Shown here piece after piece: positions 10,484-18,663 of a stretch of DNA of 64,000 nt. The position numbers were made by a program, and so were the translations under genes. The DNA is taken from NCBI GenBank assembly GCA_023399465.1, contig JAEWPB010000037.1, positions 1-64,000 of the forward strand. Reading direction: 5' to 3'. Numbering within the stretch: the first letter of the stretch is position 1; each line of letters opens with the position of its first letter. The notes beneath the pieces were generated by a model. That model had not been told where the DNA came from. It saw nothing but the letters and a program-made list of their open reading frames with translations, and did no database searches. This stretch comes from Pseudomonadota bacterium (GTDB lineage Bacteria; Pseudomonadota; Alphaproteobacteria; Rhizobiales; Rhizobiaceae).

Positions 10484-11506
10484 ATGAATCCGAAGGTCGA
10501 GGTACAGGGCGCAGCGCCGGGGTTGCATTCGAGACGGCGGCTTCCGCCCGAATTCAACATCCTGCTGGTGCTGATCGGGATCGCCCTGATCTATGAAATC
10601 CTCGGCTGGATCTTCATCGGCCAGAGTTTTCTGATGAATGCACAGCGCCTGACCATCATGATCCTGCAGGTGTCGGTGATCGGCATCATCGCGGTCGGCG
10701 TTACCCAGGTCATCATCACCGGCGGCATCGATCTGTCGTCCGGCTCTGTGGTCGGCATGACGGCGATGATCTCGGCGAGTTTCGCGCAGTCGTCGACCTG
10801 GCCGCGGGCGCTTTATCCGTCGCTGACCGATCTGCCGGTCTTCATTCCGCTGAGTATCGGCATCGGCGTCGGGCTGCTCGCCGGCTTCATCAACGGCCAG
10901 CTGATCGCGCGCACGAAGATCCCGCCTTTCATCGCGACGCTGGGCATGATGGTTTCGGCTCGCGGCGTTGCCAAGTGGTACACGAAAGGCCAGCCGATTT
11001 CCGGCCTGACCGACCAGTTCACCTTCATCGGCTCGGGTGTGTGGCCGGTCGTCGTCTTCCTCGTCGTGGCGCTGATCTTCCATATCGCCCTGCGCTACAC
11101 CCGCTACGGCAAGTTCACCTATGCCATCGGCGCCAATGTCCAGGCGGCGCGCGTTTCCGGCATCAACGTCGAGGCGCACCTGATCAAGGTTTATGCGATT
11201 GCCGGCATGCTGGCCGGGCTCGCCGGCATCGTGACCGCTGCCCGCGCGCAGACGGCCCAGGCGGGGATGGGGGTGATGTATGAACTCGACGCGATCGCCG
11301 CGGCGGTTATCGGCGGCACCTCGCTGACCGGCGGCGTCGGGCGGATCACCGGGACGGTGATCGGCACCATCATTCTCGGGGTGATGACCTCGGGCTTCAC
11401 CTTCCTGCGCGTCGACGCCTATTACCAGGAAATCGTCAAGGGCATGATCATCGTCGCCGCGGTGGTGGTCGACGTCTACCGCCAGAAACGCCGGACGCAG
11501 AAGTAA
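10484..11506 (+). CDS. Sugar ABC transporter permease (CUT2, RbsC-like)
   Basis: This 340-residue inner-membrane protein has about eight to ten hydrophobic helices and the family hallmarks VIITGGIDLSSGSVVGM, TLGMMVSARGVAKW and VIGGTSLTGGVGRITGTVIG. It forms the channel of the importer with the preceding ATPase and binding protein, probably as a homodimer. It starts 33 bases after the ATPase stop, with GGGAGGG upstream. A terminator follows at 11531, so the mutarotase and nitrilase genes downstream may depend on read-through or a separate promoter. Confidence 0.9.
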   Translation: MNPKVEVQGAAPGLHSRRRLPPEFNILLVLIGIALIYEILGWIFIGQSFLMNAQRLTIMILQVSVIGIIAVGVTQVIITGGIDLSSGSVVGMTAMISASFAQSSTWPRALYPSLTDLPVFIPLSIGIGVGLLAGFINGQLIARTKIPPFIATLGMMVSARGVAKWYTKGQPISGLTDQFTFIGSGVWPVVVFLVVALIFHIALRYTRYGKFTYAIGANVQAARVSGINVEAHLIKVYAIAGMLAGLAGIVTAARAQTAQAGMGVMYELDAIAAAVIGGTSLTGGVGRITGTVIGTIILGVMTSGFTFLRVDAYYQEIVKGMIIVAAVVVDVYRQKRRTQK

Positions 11507-11530
11507 CCGTTCCGATCCTCCTGGAACCCG

Positions 11531-11564
11531 CGGGTTCTGCGTCAAGCGGGACCCGTTTTCTTTT
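11531..11564 (+). terminator. Intrinsic terminator after the ABC permease
   Basis: The stem CGGGTTC (11531-11537) pairs with GGACCCG (11549-11555) with one G-T wobble, followed by TTTTCTTTT at 11556-11564. It separates the transporter genes from the RbsD/FucU gene 100 bases later. Confidence 0.65.
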
Positions 11565-11666
11565 ACGTGCGGCAGGATGGACAGTCGTCCAAAGCGATGA
11601 TTATTTTTTGGTCTCGCCTTGCCAGGCGATACGGGAATACGAAAAGGGCAGGAGGAGGCCTGGTCA

Positions 11667-12119
11667 ATGCTCAAGGGGATTTCACCGCTTTTGAATGCCG
11701 ACGTGCTGCATGCGTTGCGGGCCATGGGTCATGGCGACATGCTCGTCGTCGTGGATACCAATTTTCCGGCCGATTCCGTCGCCCGCCACACCCGGCTCGG
11801 GCGCCTGTTGCGGATCGACAATGTCGGCGCCCCGCAGGCGATCGAGGCGATCCTGTCGCTGATGCCGCTCGACAGCTTCATCGACGATGCCGCGGCGCGG
11901 ATGGAGGTTGTCGGTGCGCCCATGGAAATCCCGGTCGTGCAAAGCGAGGCACAGACGGTGATCGACCATGCCGAAGGCAAGCACTGGCCGCTTGTCCCGG
12001 TGGAGCGCTACGCCTTCTACGAACGAGCGAAGGCTGCCTATTGCATCATCCAGACCGGCGAGCGCCGGTTTTACGGCTGCTTCACCTTGACCAAGGGGGT
12101 GATCCCCCCAGATTCCTGA
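11667..12119 (+). CDS. RbsD/FucU family sugar mutarotase
   Basis: This 150-residue cytosolic protein belongs to the RbsD/FucU fold, whose members interconvert anomers of sugars such as ribose or L-fucose. The conserved HALRAMGHGDMLVVVD stretch near the N-terminus holds the catalytic His (about His22) and Asp30. FucU-like features are the NFPADS motif after it, the overall length and the C-terminal YGCFTLTKGV segment. Start: ATG at 11667 after GGAGGAGG. Its place behind a sugar ABC transporter suggests that it processes the imported sugar. The BDH2-like SDR and the amidohydrolase 7-9 kb away look like later steps of L-fucose oxidation, so L-fucose or a similar sugar is a reasonable guess, not a demonstrated substrate. 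Confidence 0.8.
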   Translation: MLKGISPLLNADVLHALRAMGHGDMLVVVDTNFPADSVARHTRLGRLLRIDNVGAPQAIEAILSLMPLDSFIDDAAARMEVVGAPMEIPVVQSEAQTVIDHAEGKHWPLVPVERYAFYERAKAAYCIIQTGERRFYGCFTLTKGVIPPDS

Positions 12120-12233
12120 GATCGGGCGGGTCTTGCCCGAACGCGCTCAATTGACGCGTTTCGCGCGCCAATCGGCTTGGTGACGCGGCGGCAATATGGG
12201 ATATGGTGGGCGCCAAAGTGGAGGAGCCAAACC

Positions 12234-13028
12234 ATGCAGATATCCTTGTTCCAGATGCAACCGATCTCGGCCGATCCCGAGCTCAATCTCCAGAAGATCG
12301 ATCGCGCCTCGCGGGTGGCGGCGGACATGGGGATGAATCTGCTGGTCGCGCCGGAACTGGCGGTAACCGGTTATGCGCTGGGCGCGGGATTTGCTGCGGT
12401 TGCGGAACGGCGCGATGGCGCATCGATCGACCGTCTGCAGGAGATCTGCGAGAAGCAGGGACTGGCGATCGCGGCCGGATTTGCCGAAGCCGCCGACGGC
12501 GTGATCTACAATTCGGCGGTAGTCGTGCGGCCGAACGACGGGCCGGTATTCTACCGCAAGTGCCATCTCTACGGGCCGATGGAGAAGGAAGTGTTCGCGC
12601 CGGGAAACGAAGCTCCTGCGGTGTTCGACATCGGCGGCCTCAAGGCCGGCATGCTGATCTGCTATGACGTGGAGTTTCCGGAAATGGTGCGCGGCCTCGC
12701 TTTGCAGGGCGCCGACCTGGTGATCGTTCCGACCGCGCTGCCGGCGGGCAAGTCCGCCCGCAACGTCGCCCAACTGATCGTGCCGTCGCGAGCCATCGAG
12801 AACCAGATCTTCATCGCCTATTCGGATCTCTGCGGTTCGGAGGGCAGTCTCACCTATGAAGGCCGGTCGGTGATCGTCGCCCCGGACGGTGAGGGGCTGG
12901 CGCGTGCCGGCCATGACGAAACGCTGCTGTTCGCCAATGTCGACCCGTCCGCCTATGAGGCGAGCCGGAAGGAAAATCCCTATCTCGCCGACCGGCGTCC
13001 GGAACTCTATCGGGCGCTCGTCCGCTAA
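12234..13028 (+). CDS. Nitrilase-superfamily carbon-nitrogen hydrolase
   Basis: This 264-residue cytosolic hydrolase acts on amide or similar C-N bonds. The complete catalytic triad of the superfamily is visible: Glu41 in VAPELAVTGY, Lys109 in FYRKCHLYG and Cys143 in MLICYDVEFPE. The length fits omega-amidase-like and N-carbamoyl/aliphatic amidase branches rather than the longer nitrilases. The ATG at 12234 follows GGAGGAG; the ORF extends upstream to 12177 with no support. It follows the mutarotase by 114 bases and runs toward an opposing RpiR regulator. A nitrilase behind a sugar importer is an uncommon pairing and may mean the substrate carries an amide or amino group. Confidence 0.85.
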   Translation: MQISLFQMQPISADPELNLQKIDRASRVAADMGMNLLVAPELAVTGYALGAGFAAVAERRDGASIDRLQEICEKQGLAIAAGFAEAADGVIYNSAVVVRPNDGPVFYRKCHLYGPMEKEVFAPGNEAPAVFDIGGLKAGMLICYDVEFPEMVRGLALQGADLVIVPTALPAGKSARNVAQLIVPSRAIENQIFIAYSDLCGSEGSLTYEGRSVIVAPDGEGLARAGHDETLLFANVDPSAYEASRKENPYLADRRPELYRALVR

Positions 13029-13052
13029 GGGAACCGGTGAGGCGCGGCAGCT

Positions 13053-13898
13053 CTAGCGGCTGCCGCGGCTGAATTCGCCGAAAAGATCCTGGAGTTCGAT
13101 GATCTGCTGGGCGCGTGCCTTTGCCTTCTCGCCGGCGGCTTCCATGACGGACGCCATCAGGAAGTCGAGCAGGGCCGTCAGGGCGACGGCGCTGTGCAGG
13201 CCCTGCTGCTCCTCGCGCGGTAGCAGTAGGGTTACATCGGTATTCTCATGCGCCCAGTTGCAGTCCTGATCGGAGATGAAGAGCACGCGGTGGCCGATCG
13301 TGCGGGCAGCGCGCGCCAGCGTCCGGCTCTTGTTGGAGAGGCGCTGGCAGTCGATGATGACGAGCAGGAAGTTGTCGGGCTCACGGCTCAGCAGTTGCTG
13401 ATAGGTGCCGTCCTGGCCGTCGAGATAATGCACCCCGACACGAGCCGAAGACAGCTGGCTGCAGAAATGCCGGGCAATGCCGCTTGTATCGTGGAAGGAC
13501 GCGACAAAGACGACGCTGGCTTCGCCCAGCATGCTGACCGCCTCGCCCCAGCGATAGTCGCCGGTCATGTCGTGAATGCTGCGCAGCGCGTCGACATGGG
13601 CCGCCAGCAACGCGGCCATCGCCCCGCCGTCCTGCGGCTGAGGCGAAGTCTCCGCCGGCGCCGTGGTCGTCGTCTGCAGTTCGCGCACGCTCTCACGCAC
13701 CGCTTCCGGGCGTTCAAAGCCGAGCGATCGCAGGAAACGCCCCACCGTCATGGGACTGAGCGCGAGCTGGTCGGCGATCGATGCCGCCGTTTCGCGATTC
13801 AGATCGTGGAGATGTTCGTAGAAATACCGTGCAATGCGTCGTTCTGCCGGTGTGCCCGATTTGGCGAATCGGGCGAGTTTTTCGCGGATGTCTTCCAC
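13053..13898 (-). CDS. MurR/RpiR family transcription regulator
   Basis: This 281-residue regulator has an N-terminal RpiR helix-turn-helix (about residues 1-75, LALSPMTVGRFLRSLGF) and a C-terminal SIS domain (about 120-260) that usually senses a phosphorylated sugar. A low-complexity Thr/Ala/Pro linker (about 75-92) separates them. It is convergent with the nitrilase gene and probably controls the preceding sugar transport operon. A hairpin (GCGGCAG 13044-13050, CTGCCGC 13060-13066) overlaps its stop codon. A 13-bp palindrome about 45 bases upstream of its start could serve for autoregulation. Confidence 0.85.
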   Translation of the reverse strand: MEDIREKLARFAKSGTPAERRIARYFYEHLHDLNRETAASIADQLALSPMTVGRFLRSLGFERPEAVRESVRELQTTTTAPAETSPQPQDGGAMAALLAAHVDALRSIHDMTGDYRWGEAVSMLGEASVVFVASFHDTSGIARHFCSQLSSARVGVHYLDGQDGTYQQLLSREPDNFLLVIIDCQRLSNKSRTLARAARTIGHRVLFISDQDCNWAHENTDVTLLLPREEQQGLHSAVALTALLDFLMASVMEAAGEKAKARAQQIIELQDLFGEFSRGSR

Positions 13899-13943
13899 CC
13901 AAGCTCCTTCAATGTTCCACCAGGCCCTCCACTGCGGAGCTTT

Positions 13944-13956
13944 ATATTAGTAATAT
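13944..13956. promoter_or_regulatory. AT-rich palindrome upstream of the RpiR regulator
   Basis: ATATTA-G-TAATAT is a perfect 13-bp inverted repeat in otherwise GC-rich DNA, between the RpiR gene and the CysZ-like gene. It may be an operator or an AT-rich promoter element; I cannot assign the binding protein. Confidence 0.35.
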
Positions 13957-14103
13957 GTTGATGTGCAAGTGTAATATCACCATTGCTAATTAACATCCGC
14001 CAGGAATTCACCGCTACTTCGCCGATCGTTGGGCCAAACATCTTGTGGCGCGGCGATTTGCCACCCACATGCCGGAATACCTTTTCGTGTTGGAGCTCTC
14101 TGA

Positions 14104-14856
14104 ATGATCCTTGATGCCGCCAGGCTAGCGCTGGCCAACCTTTTCGCGCCGGAAACGCGCACGGTCTTCTGGAAGGTTCTGGGGCTCACGCTGCTGGTCC
14201 TCGTCGGCTTGTGGCTGGCAATCCGCCAGACCTTCATTGCCCTGGCGCTGCCGTTCCTCGACACCCTGCTGCCGGGCATTCCCGACTGGGCGGCGTGGTT
14301 GTCCGTCGTGTTCGGCGTGCTTGCCGGCATCGGACTGGCGCTTGCGCTTGCGCTGCTGATCTCGCCGGTCACCGCCGTGATCGCCGGACTTTTCCTCGAT
14401 GACGTCGCCGAGGTCGTCGAGAAACGCGACTACCCGCAGGATCCGCCGGGCCGGGCCTTGCCGCTGGGCGAGGCGATCGCAAGTTCGATCAAGTTCTTCG
14501 GCATCGTCATCCTCGGCAACCTGCTGGCGCTCCTGCTGCTGTTCATCCCGGTGGTCAATATCGTCGCCTTCTTCCTGGTGAATGGCTATCTGCTCGGCCG
14601 GGAATTCTTTGAGTTTGCCGCGATGCGGTTTCGGCCGGCAGCAGAGGCACGGGAGTTTCGCGCCCGCCACGGACGCACGGTCTTTCTCGCCGGCCTGGTG
14701 ATTGCCGGCTTCCTCGCCATTCCGCTGGTCAATCTGCTGACGCCGCTGTTTGCCGCCAGCATGATGGTGCACCTGCACAAGTCGCTGTCGGGACAGGCGG
14801 CGCGCACGGGCGCCGCCATGAATGCTCCTCAGGCGCCTGGCGCGGATTCGGCGTAA
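14104..14856 (+). CDS. EI24/CysZ-like integral membrane protein
   Basis: This 250-residue inner-membrane protein has about four to five long hydrophobic segments (near residues 24-45, 58-95, 133-165 and 196-225), with charged loops containing DDVAEVVEKRDYP. The pattern matches the EI24 domain family, which includes the sulfate permease CysZ. No cys gene is adjacent, so sulfate transport is only a family-level inference. The 3' end overlaps the convergent glyoxalase-fold gene by 28 bases. Confidence 0.7.
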   Translation: MILDAARLALANLFAPETRTVFWKVLGLTLLVLVGLWLAIRQTFIALALPFLDTLLPGIPDWAAWLSVVFGVLAGIGLALALALLISPVTAVIAGLFLDDVAEVVEKRDYPQDPPGRALPLGEAIASSIKFFGIVILGNLLALLLLFIPVVNIVAFFLVNGYLLGREFFEFAAMRFRPAAEAREFRARHGRTVFLAGLVIAGFLAIPLVNLLTPLFAASMMVHLHKSLSGQAARTGAAMNAPQAPGADSA

Positions 14857-15254
14857 AGGGCGGCGAATTCGGGGCTTGGCGGAATCGGCTTGATGATGTC
14901 GATCAACACGCCGTTGGGATCGCTGGTGATGAAGTGGCGTTGGCCGAAGTCCTCGTCACGCAGCGCGAGCAGGATCGGAAGGCCGGCCGCGCGGAACTCC
15001 TCGTAGAGACTGTCGGGGTCCTCGACTTCGAAGTTGAGCAACAAGCCGCCGACCCGGCCCCGCGCTGCCTCTGGTATGGTGGCGTGGGTCCCGTCGAGGA
15101 TCGCCAGGGCCACATGCGGATCTTCACGCGATTGCAGATGCACATACCAGTCGCTGGAAAATACCGGCTCGAAGCGCAGGTGCCGGCAATAGAAGCCGGC
15201 TGTGCCGCCGACATCCTCGGTCATCAGGACTGGATAGTAGCTCGTCGATTTCAT
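14829..15254 (-). CDS. Glyoxalase/bleomycin-resistance (VOC) family protein
   Basis: This 141-residue protein has the paired beta-alpha-beta-beta-beta modules of the vicinal oxygen chelate fold: SYYPVLMTEDVGGTAGFYCRH at the start, then GGLLLNFEVED and DFGQRHFITSDPNGVLIDII at the end. I start it at the ATG at 15254 because GGAGGA lies 6 bases before it; an ATG at 15260 abuts that site. It is divergent from a TetR regulator, with a long inverted repeat in the gap, so it is probably the regulator's target. Such pairs often deal with toxic small molecules. Substrate unknown. Confidence 0.8.
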   Translation of the reverse strand: MKSTSYYPVLMTEDVGGTAGFYCRHLRFEPVFSSDWYVHLQSREDPHVALAILDGTHATIPEAARGRVGGLLLNFEVEDPDSLYEEFRAAGLPILLALRDEDFGQRHFITSDPNGVLIDIIKPIPPSPEFAALYAESAPGA

Positions 15255-15276
15255 TGCCATTCCTCCACGGCTGAGA

Positions 15277-15328
15277 TACATACATTCTGCATGTAGGCGC
15301 AAAGTAACATGCGTGCAGATTGTATGTA
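15277..15328. promoter_or_regulatory. Paired inverted 15-mers: candidate TetR operator
   Basis: TACATACATTCTGCA at 15277-15291 and TGCAGATTGTATGTA at 15314-15328 are reverse complements at 14 of 15 positions, separated by 22 bases. They fill the gap between the VOC gene and the TetR gene and abut both ribosome binding sites, so binding would block both genes. Confidence 0.65.
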
Positions 15329-15339
15329 AAGGAGGTTCC

Positions 15340-15921
15340 ATGCGCCGGTCGAACAAGGAGCGTACCGATGCCACCCGTGGCGCCCTGCTGGACGCAGCCC
15401 GTGAGCTTTTCACCGACAAGGGTTATGCCGATACTGCGACACCTGAAATCGTCGCTGCGGCAGGGGTAACGCGCGGCGCGCTCTACCACCATTTCGAGGA
15501 CAAGAGGCAGGTTTTCCGGGCGGTCATCGAACGCGAGGCAGTCCGATTGGCAGAGGATATCAGGTCCGCGGCCGGCGACGCCACCGGCGCGCGTGCGGCG
15601 ATGATTGCGGGGACTTCCGCCTATTTCTCGGCGATGGCAGTGCCCGGTCGCACGCGGCTGCTGCTGATCGACGGGCCGGCGGTTCTCGGATTCGATGCGA
15701 TGCGGGCAATCGACATCGCCGGTGCCGAAGCGTCGCTGCGCGAAGGTGTAGCCGAACTGTTGCACAACGACGGCAGCGCCGGCGACCGCGACGTGGAAGC
15801 GGCGGCAAGCCTGCTGTCGGCGGCGTTCGATCGCGCGGCTCTCGAGATCGATGCCGGTGGGGACCGGGCCGTCTACGAGGCCGCGGTCGTCAAGCTGATC
15901 GACGGGCTCACGCGCCGATGA
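15340..15921 (+). CDS. TetR/AcrR family transcription regulator
   Basis: This 193-residue repressor has a TetR helix-turn-helix (about residues 8-55: GALLDAARELFTDKGYADTATPEIVAAAGVTRGALYHHF, read in parts) and an alpha-helical C-terminal ligand domain. The ATG at 15340 has a near-ideal AAAGGAGGT upstream; the upstream in-frame ATG at 15313 lies within the operator repeat. It is divergent from the VOC protein and overlaps the end of nth by 14 bases in convergent orientation. Confidence 0.85.
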   Translation: MRRSNKERTDATRGALLDAARELFTDKGYADTATPEIVAAAGVTRGALYHHFEDKRQVFRAVIEREAVRLAEDIRSAAGDATGARAAMIAGTSAYFSAMAVPGRTRLLLIDGPAVLGFDAMRAIDIAGAEASLREGVAELLHNDGSAGDRDVEAAASLLSAAFDRAALEIDAGGDRAVYEAAVVKLIDGLTRR

Positions 15922-16681
15922 CCTGCTGCGGCAATTCCACCAGCGGGGCGGGCACATCGCAGGTCTTTTCCGGCGACTTGCAGATATCGGCGATGACGCA
16001 GCGTTCGCACTCCGGCTTGCGGGCCTTGCAGCAATAGCGCCCGTGCAGGATCAGCCAGTGGTGGGCATGAAAGCGGTAGTGTTCCGGGATGAGCGGGAAG
16101 AGCCTCGCTTCTATCTCGTCGGGTGTCTTGCCGGGGGCGAGACGCAGCCGGTTGGCAATGCGGAAGATGTGGGTGTCGACGGCAAGCGTCGGAATCCCGA
16201 ACGCCATCGACATCACCACATTCGCCGTCTTGCGGCCAACGCCGGGCAGGGTAACCAGCTCCTCGCGCTTGCGCGGCACTTCGCCACCGAAATCGTCGAT
16301 CAGCTTTCGCGACAGAGCGATGACGTTCTTCGCCTTGTTACGGTAAAGCCCGATCGTCTTGATGTGATCGATCAGCCTTTCCTCGCCGAGGGCGAGCATC
16401 TTTTCCGGGGTGTCGGCAATCTTGAAGAGTTCCCGGGTAGCCTTGTTGACGCCGACGTCGGTCGCCTGGGCGGAGAGCGCGACCGCAACCAGCAGCGTGA
16501 ACGCGTTGACGTGTTCGAGTTCGCCCTTGGGCTCCGGGCGCTGCACCGAGAAACGGCGAAAGATCTCTTCGATCTCGGCGGCCGAGTAGAGGCTTCTGGT
16601 CGCGCGCGGCTTTCGCGCTGGCGACGAGGCGTTTGACTTTTTCGGGCTTTGGGTGCTGGATTTTGTTTTGGCGATGGTCAT
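15908..16681 (-). CDS. nth: Endonuclease III
   Basis: This 257-residue DNA glycosylase and AP lyase starts base-excision repair of oxidised pyrimidines. The helix-hairpin-helix LPGVGRKTANVV contains the catalytic Lys151, Asp169 lies in AVDTH, and the [4Fe-4S] ligands Cys218-x6-Cys225-x2-Cys228-x5-Cys234 are complete. About 30 basic, low-complexity residues precede the core (KTKSSTQSPKKSNASSPARK), common in rhizobial copies. I start it at the ATG at 16681; the open frame continues upstream into the DUF2244 gene, which is not credible. It is divergent from the DUF2244 gene with almost no gap. Confidence 0.92.
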   Translation of the reverse strand: MTIAKTKSSTQSPKKSNASSPARKPRATRSLYSAAEIEEIFRRFSVQRPEPKGELEHVNAFTLLVAVALSAQATDVGVNKATRELFKIADTPEKMLALGEERLIDHIKTIGLYRNKAKNVIALSRKLIDDFGGEVPRKREELVTLPGVGRKTANVVMSMAFGIPTLAVDTHIFRIANRLRLAPGKTPDEIEARLFPLIPEHYRFHAHHWLILHGRYCCKARKPECERCVIADICKSPEKTCDVPAPLVELPQQVIGA

Positions 16682-16703
16682 GGACAATCTATATCCAACC
16701 GCG

Positions 16704-17201
16704 ATGACAGAAAGCAACGCCGAGCGCGCATTCGAACAACCGGTTTTCGCCGCCGAACTGACCCCGTACCGGTCGCTCGGGCGGGGAGGCTTTTGCATCC
16801 TGCTCGCGCTGACGGGCGGGCTGCTGGTCTTCAACGTGGCGTTTTTCATCGCTACCGGTGCCTGGCCGATCGCGATGTTCTTCGGGGTCGAATTCGCGCT
16901 CCTCTATGGCGCCTTCTGGCTGAACTATCGCTCCGCCCGCGCCCGCGAGGTCGTCACCGTTTCGCGAAAGACGCTGTCGATCCGCAAGTTCTCGCCGTCG
17001 GGGCGAATGGTCGAGCATTGCTTCGATCCGTTCTGGGCCCGGTTCCGCGTCCGTCGTCACGAGGAAATCGGGATCACCGCCATGTATGTCAGCGGCGAGG
17101 GCCGGCGCACCGATCTCGGGTCCTTCCTCAACCCTGACGACCGCGAGAGTTTCGCCGCCGCCTTCACCCGGGCGCTGGCGACAGTCAAGCGACGCATCTG
17201 A
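16704..17201 (+). CDS. DUF2244 family membrane protein
   Basis: This 165-residue protein has two adjacent transmembrane helices (about residues 30-75: FCILLALTGGLLVFNVAFFI and a second near WPIAMFFGVEFALLY) followed by a soluble domain with SRKTLSIRKFSPSG and the conserved end GSFLNPDDRESFAAAFTRAL. This is the DUF2244 arrangement, often found beside nth in rhizobia. I prefer the ATG at 16704; one at 16680 is in frame but overlaps the nth start, and neither has a strong ribosome binding site. Function unknown. Confidence 0.7.
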   Translation: MTESNAERAFEQPVFAAELTPYRSLGRGGFCILLALTGGLLVFNVAFFIATGAWPIAMFFGVEFALLYGAFWLNYRSARAREVVTVSRKTLSIRKFSPSGRMVEHCFDPFWARFRVRRHEEIGITAMYVSGEGRRTDLGSFLNPDDRESFAAAFTRALATVKRRI

Positions 17202-17618
17202 AATATCGGAACGGATCGGCAAACGCCCGGCTCCCTTGCCGCTGGCGGCAAGCTGCGGTAGCGCCATTGCCGCGCTGTCGTCGGGAATGAGCATAGCAGC
17301 GGCGCCTGATCGTTGAGCGGATCGCTTCGGCGCGCTGGACCTGCCAATGTCCCGGCAATGGTCCTTGACTTTGTCGGTTTTGGCAGGTGATAGTTCGGCC
17401 CGAATTGCGGCCCGTTCCGCCGTTTATCCAAGCGAGTATGCTTCCATGTCCACCCCATCCGCGCATAAGGCTGCTTCGTCGCAAGCAATGTTTGTCCTGC
17501 CCGGGGCAGGGTGGTAGTTTGGATATGGATCATCTCGTTCCGGCCTGACCCGACCGGCCAAGACCATGCATCGGGTGCCGCTTGGCCCCGAACCCTGAGA
17601 CCAGAAGGAATATCCAGC
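17202..17618. other. Gap upstream of transaldolase
   Basis: I see no credible gene in these 417 bases; open frames on the minus strand are antisense artefacts without start signals. A possible sigma-70 promoter, TTGACT, 17 bases, TGATAG, starts at about 17365, which would give the transaldolase message a leader of about 220 bases. Confidence 0.35.
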
Positions 17619-18575
17619 ATGACCTCCAAGCTTGACCAACTTCGCGCCATGACCACGGTGGTTGCCGATACCGGCGACATCGAAGCAGTACGGCGCCTGA
17701 AACCGGTTGACTGCACCACCAACCCTTCCATCGTTCTCAAGGCACTTGGCACCGACATGTTCGCCGATACGGTCAAGGAGGCAATCGCCTGGGGCCGCAA
17801 GCAGTCCGGCAATCCGGAAGCCGTTGCCGCGGCGGTCGGCGATCGCCTGGCGATCTCGGTCGGCGCCGCTCTCGTCGAGCTCGTGCCCGGTCGCGTCTCG
17901 ACGGAAGTCGATGCAGACCTTTCCTTCGACACCGAGGCGTCGATCAAGAAGGCGCATGAGATCATCGCTGCCTACAAGGCCCGCGGCATCGACAAGGAAC
18001 GCATCCTGATCAAGCTTGCCTCGACGTGGGAAGGCATCCGCGCGGCGGAAGTGCTGCAGAAGGACGGCATCGACTGCAACCTCACGCTGCTCTTCAGCAA
18101 GGCCCAGGCGATTGCATGCGCCGAAGCCAACGTGTTCCTGATTTCGCCGTTCGTCGGCCGCATCCTCGACTGGTACAAGAAGTCGACCGGCAAGGATTAC
18201 ACCGCCGAGGAAGATCCGGGCGTACTGTCGGTGCGCGACATCTATAACTACTACAAGGCCAACGGCATCAAGACCATCGTGATGGGCGCCTCGTTCCGCA
18301 ACATCGGCGAGATCGAAGCGCTGGCCGGCTGCGACCGCCTGACGATCAGCCCGGCGCTGCTCGAAGAACTGGCCGCTGCCGAGGGCACGCTGGCGCGCAA
18401 GCTGTCGCCGGAAAATATCGTGGCCCAGCCGGCTGTCTCGCTTGATGAGAAGAGCTTCCGCTGGATGCTGAACGAGGATGCGATGGCGACCGAGAAGCTG
18501 TCCGAAGGCATCCGCCTCTTCGCCAAGGACCTCGTTGCCTTGCGCAACATGGTTGCCAAGGAACTGGCGGCATAA
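17619..18575 (+). CDS. tal: Transaldolase (TalB type)
   Basis: This 318-residue cytosolic enzyme of the non-oxidative pentose phosphate pathway moves a dihydroxyacetone unit between sugar phosphates. The classical features are present: DCTTNPSIVL near residue 31, Asp near EVDADLSFD, and the Schiff-base Lys132 in ERILIKLASTWEGI. The length and Lys number match the E. coli TalB type rather than the short TalC/MipB type. The start at 17619 follows AGAAGGA; the ORF extends upstream to 17511 without support. A strong terminator follows. It would connect xylose or other pentose catabolism in this window to glycolysis. Confidence 0.92.
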   Translation: MTSKLDQLRAMTTVVADTGDIEAVRRLKPVDCTTNPSIVLKALGTDMFADTVKEAIAWGRKQSGNPEAVAAAVGDRLAISVGAALVELVPGRVSTEVDADLSFDTEASIKKAHEIIAAYKARGIDKERILIKLASTWEGIRAAEVLQKDGIDCNLTLLFSKAQAIACAEANVFLISPFVGRILDWYKKSTGKDYTAEEDPGVLSVRDIYNYYKANGIKTIVMGASFRNIGEIEALAGCDRLTISPALLEELAAAEGTLARKLSPENIVAQPAVSLDEKSFRWMLNEDAMATEKLSEGIRLFAKDLVALRNMVAKELAA

Positions 18576-18599
18576 GCGAGCGCCATTGTGGATGTTGAG

Positions 18600-18632
18600 A
18601 GGCCCGGCAGTCGATGCCGGGCCTTTCGCTTT
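18600..18632 (+). terminator. Intrinsic terminator of tal
   Basis: A perfect 10-bp stem (AGGCCCGGCA 18600-18609, TGCCGGGCCT 18615-18624) with a 5-base loop is followed by a T-rich tail (TTCGCTTTT). It lies 25 bases after the stop codon. Confidence 0.85.
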
Positions 18633-18663
18633 TCCGGCTGTTTTCCCGGTGCCGCGAGACCGG

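Noticed and set aside
17057..17965. A 302-codon minus-strand frame upstream of and into tal
   Set aside because: It is antisense to the DUF2244 gene end and the transaldolase start, with no start signal or domain.
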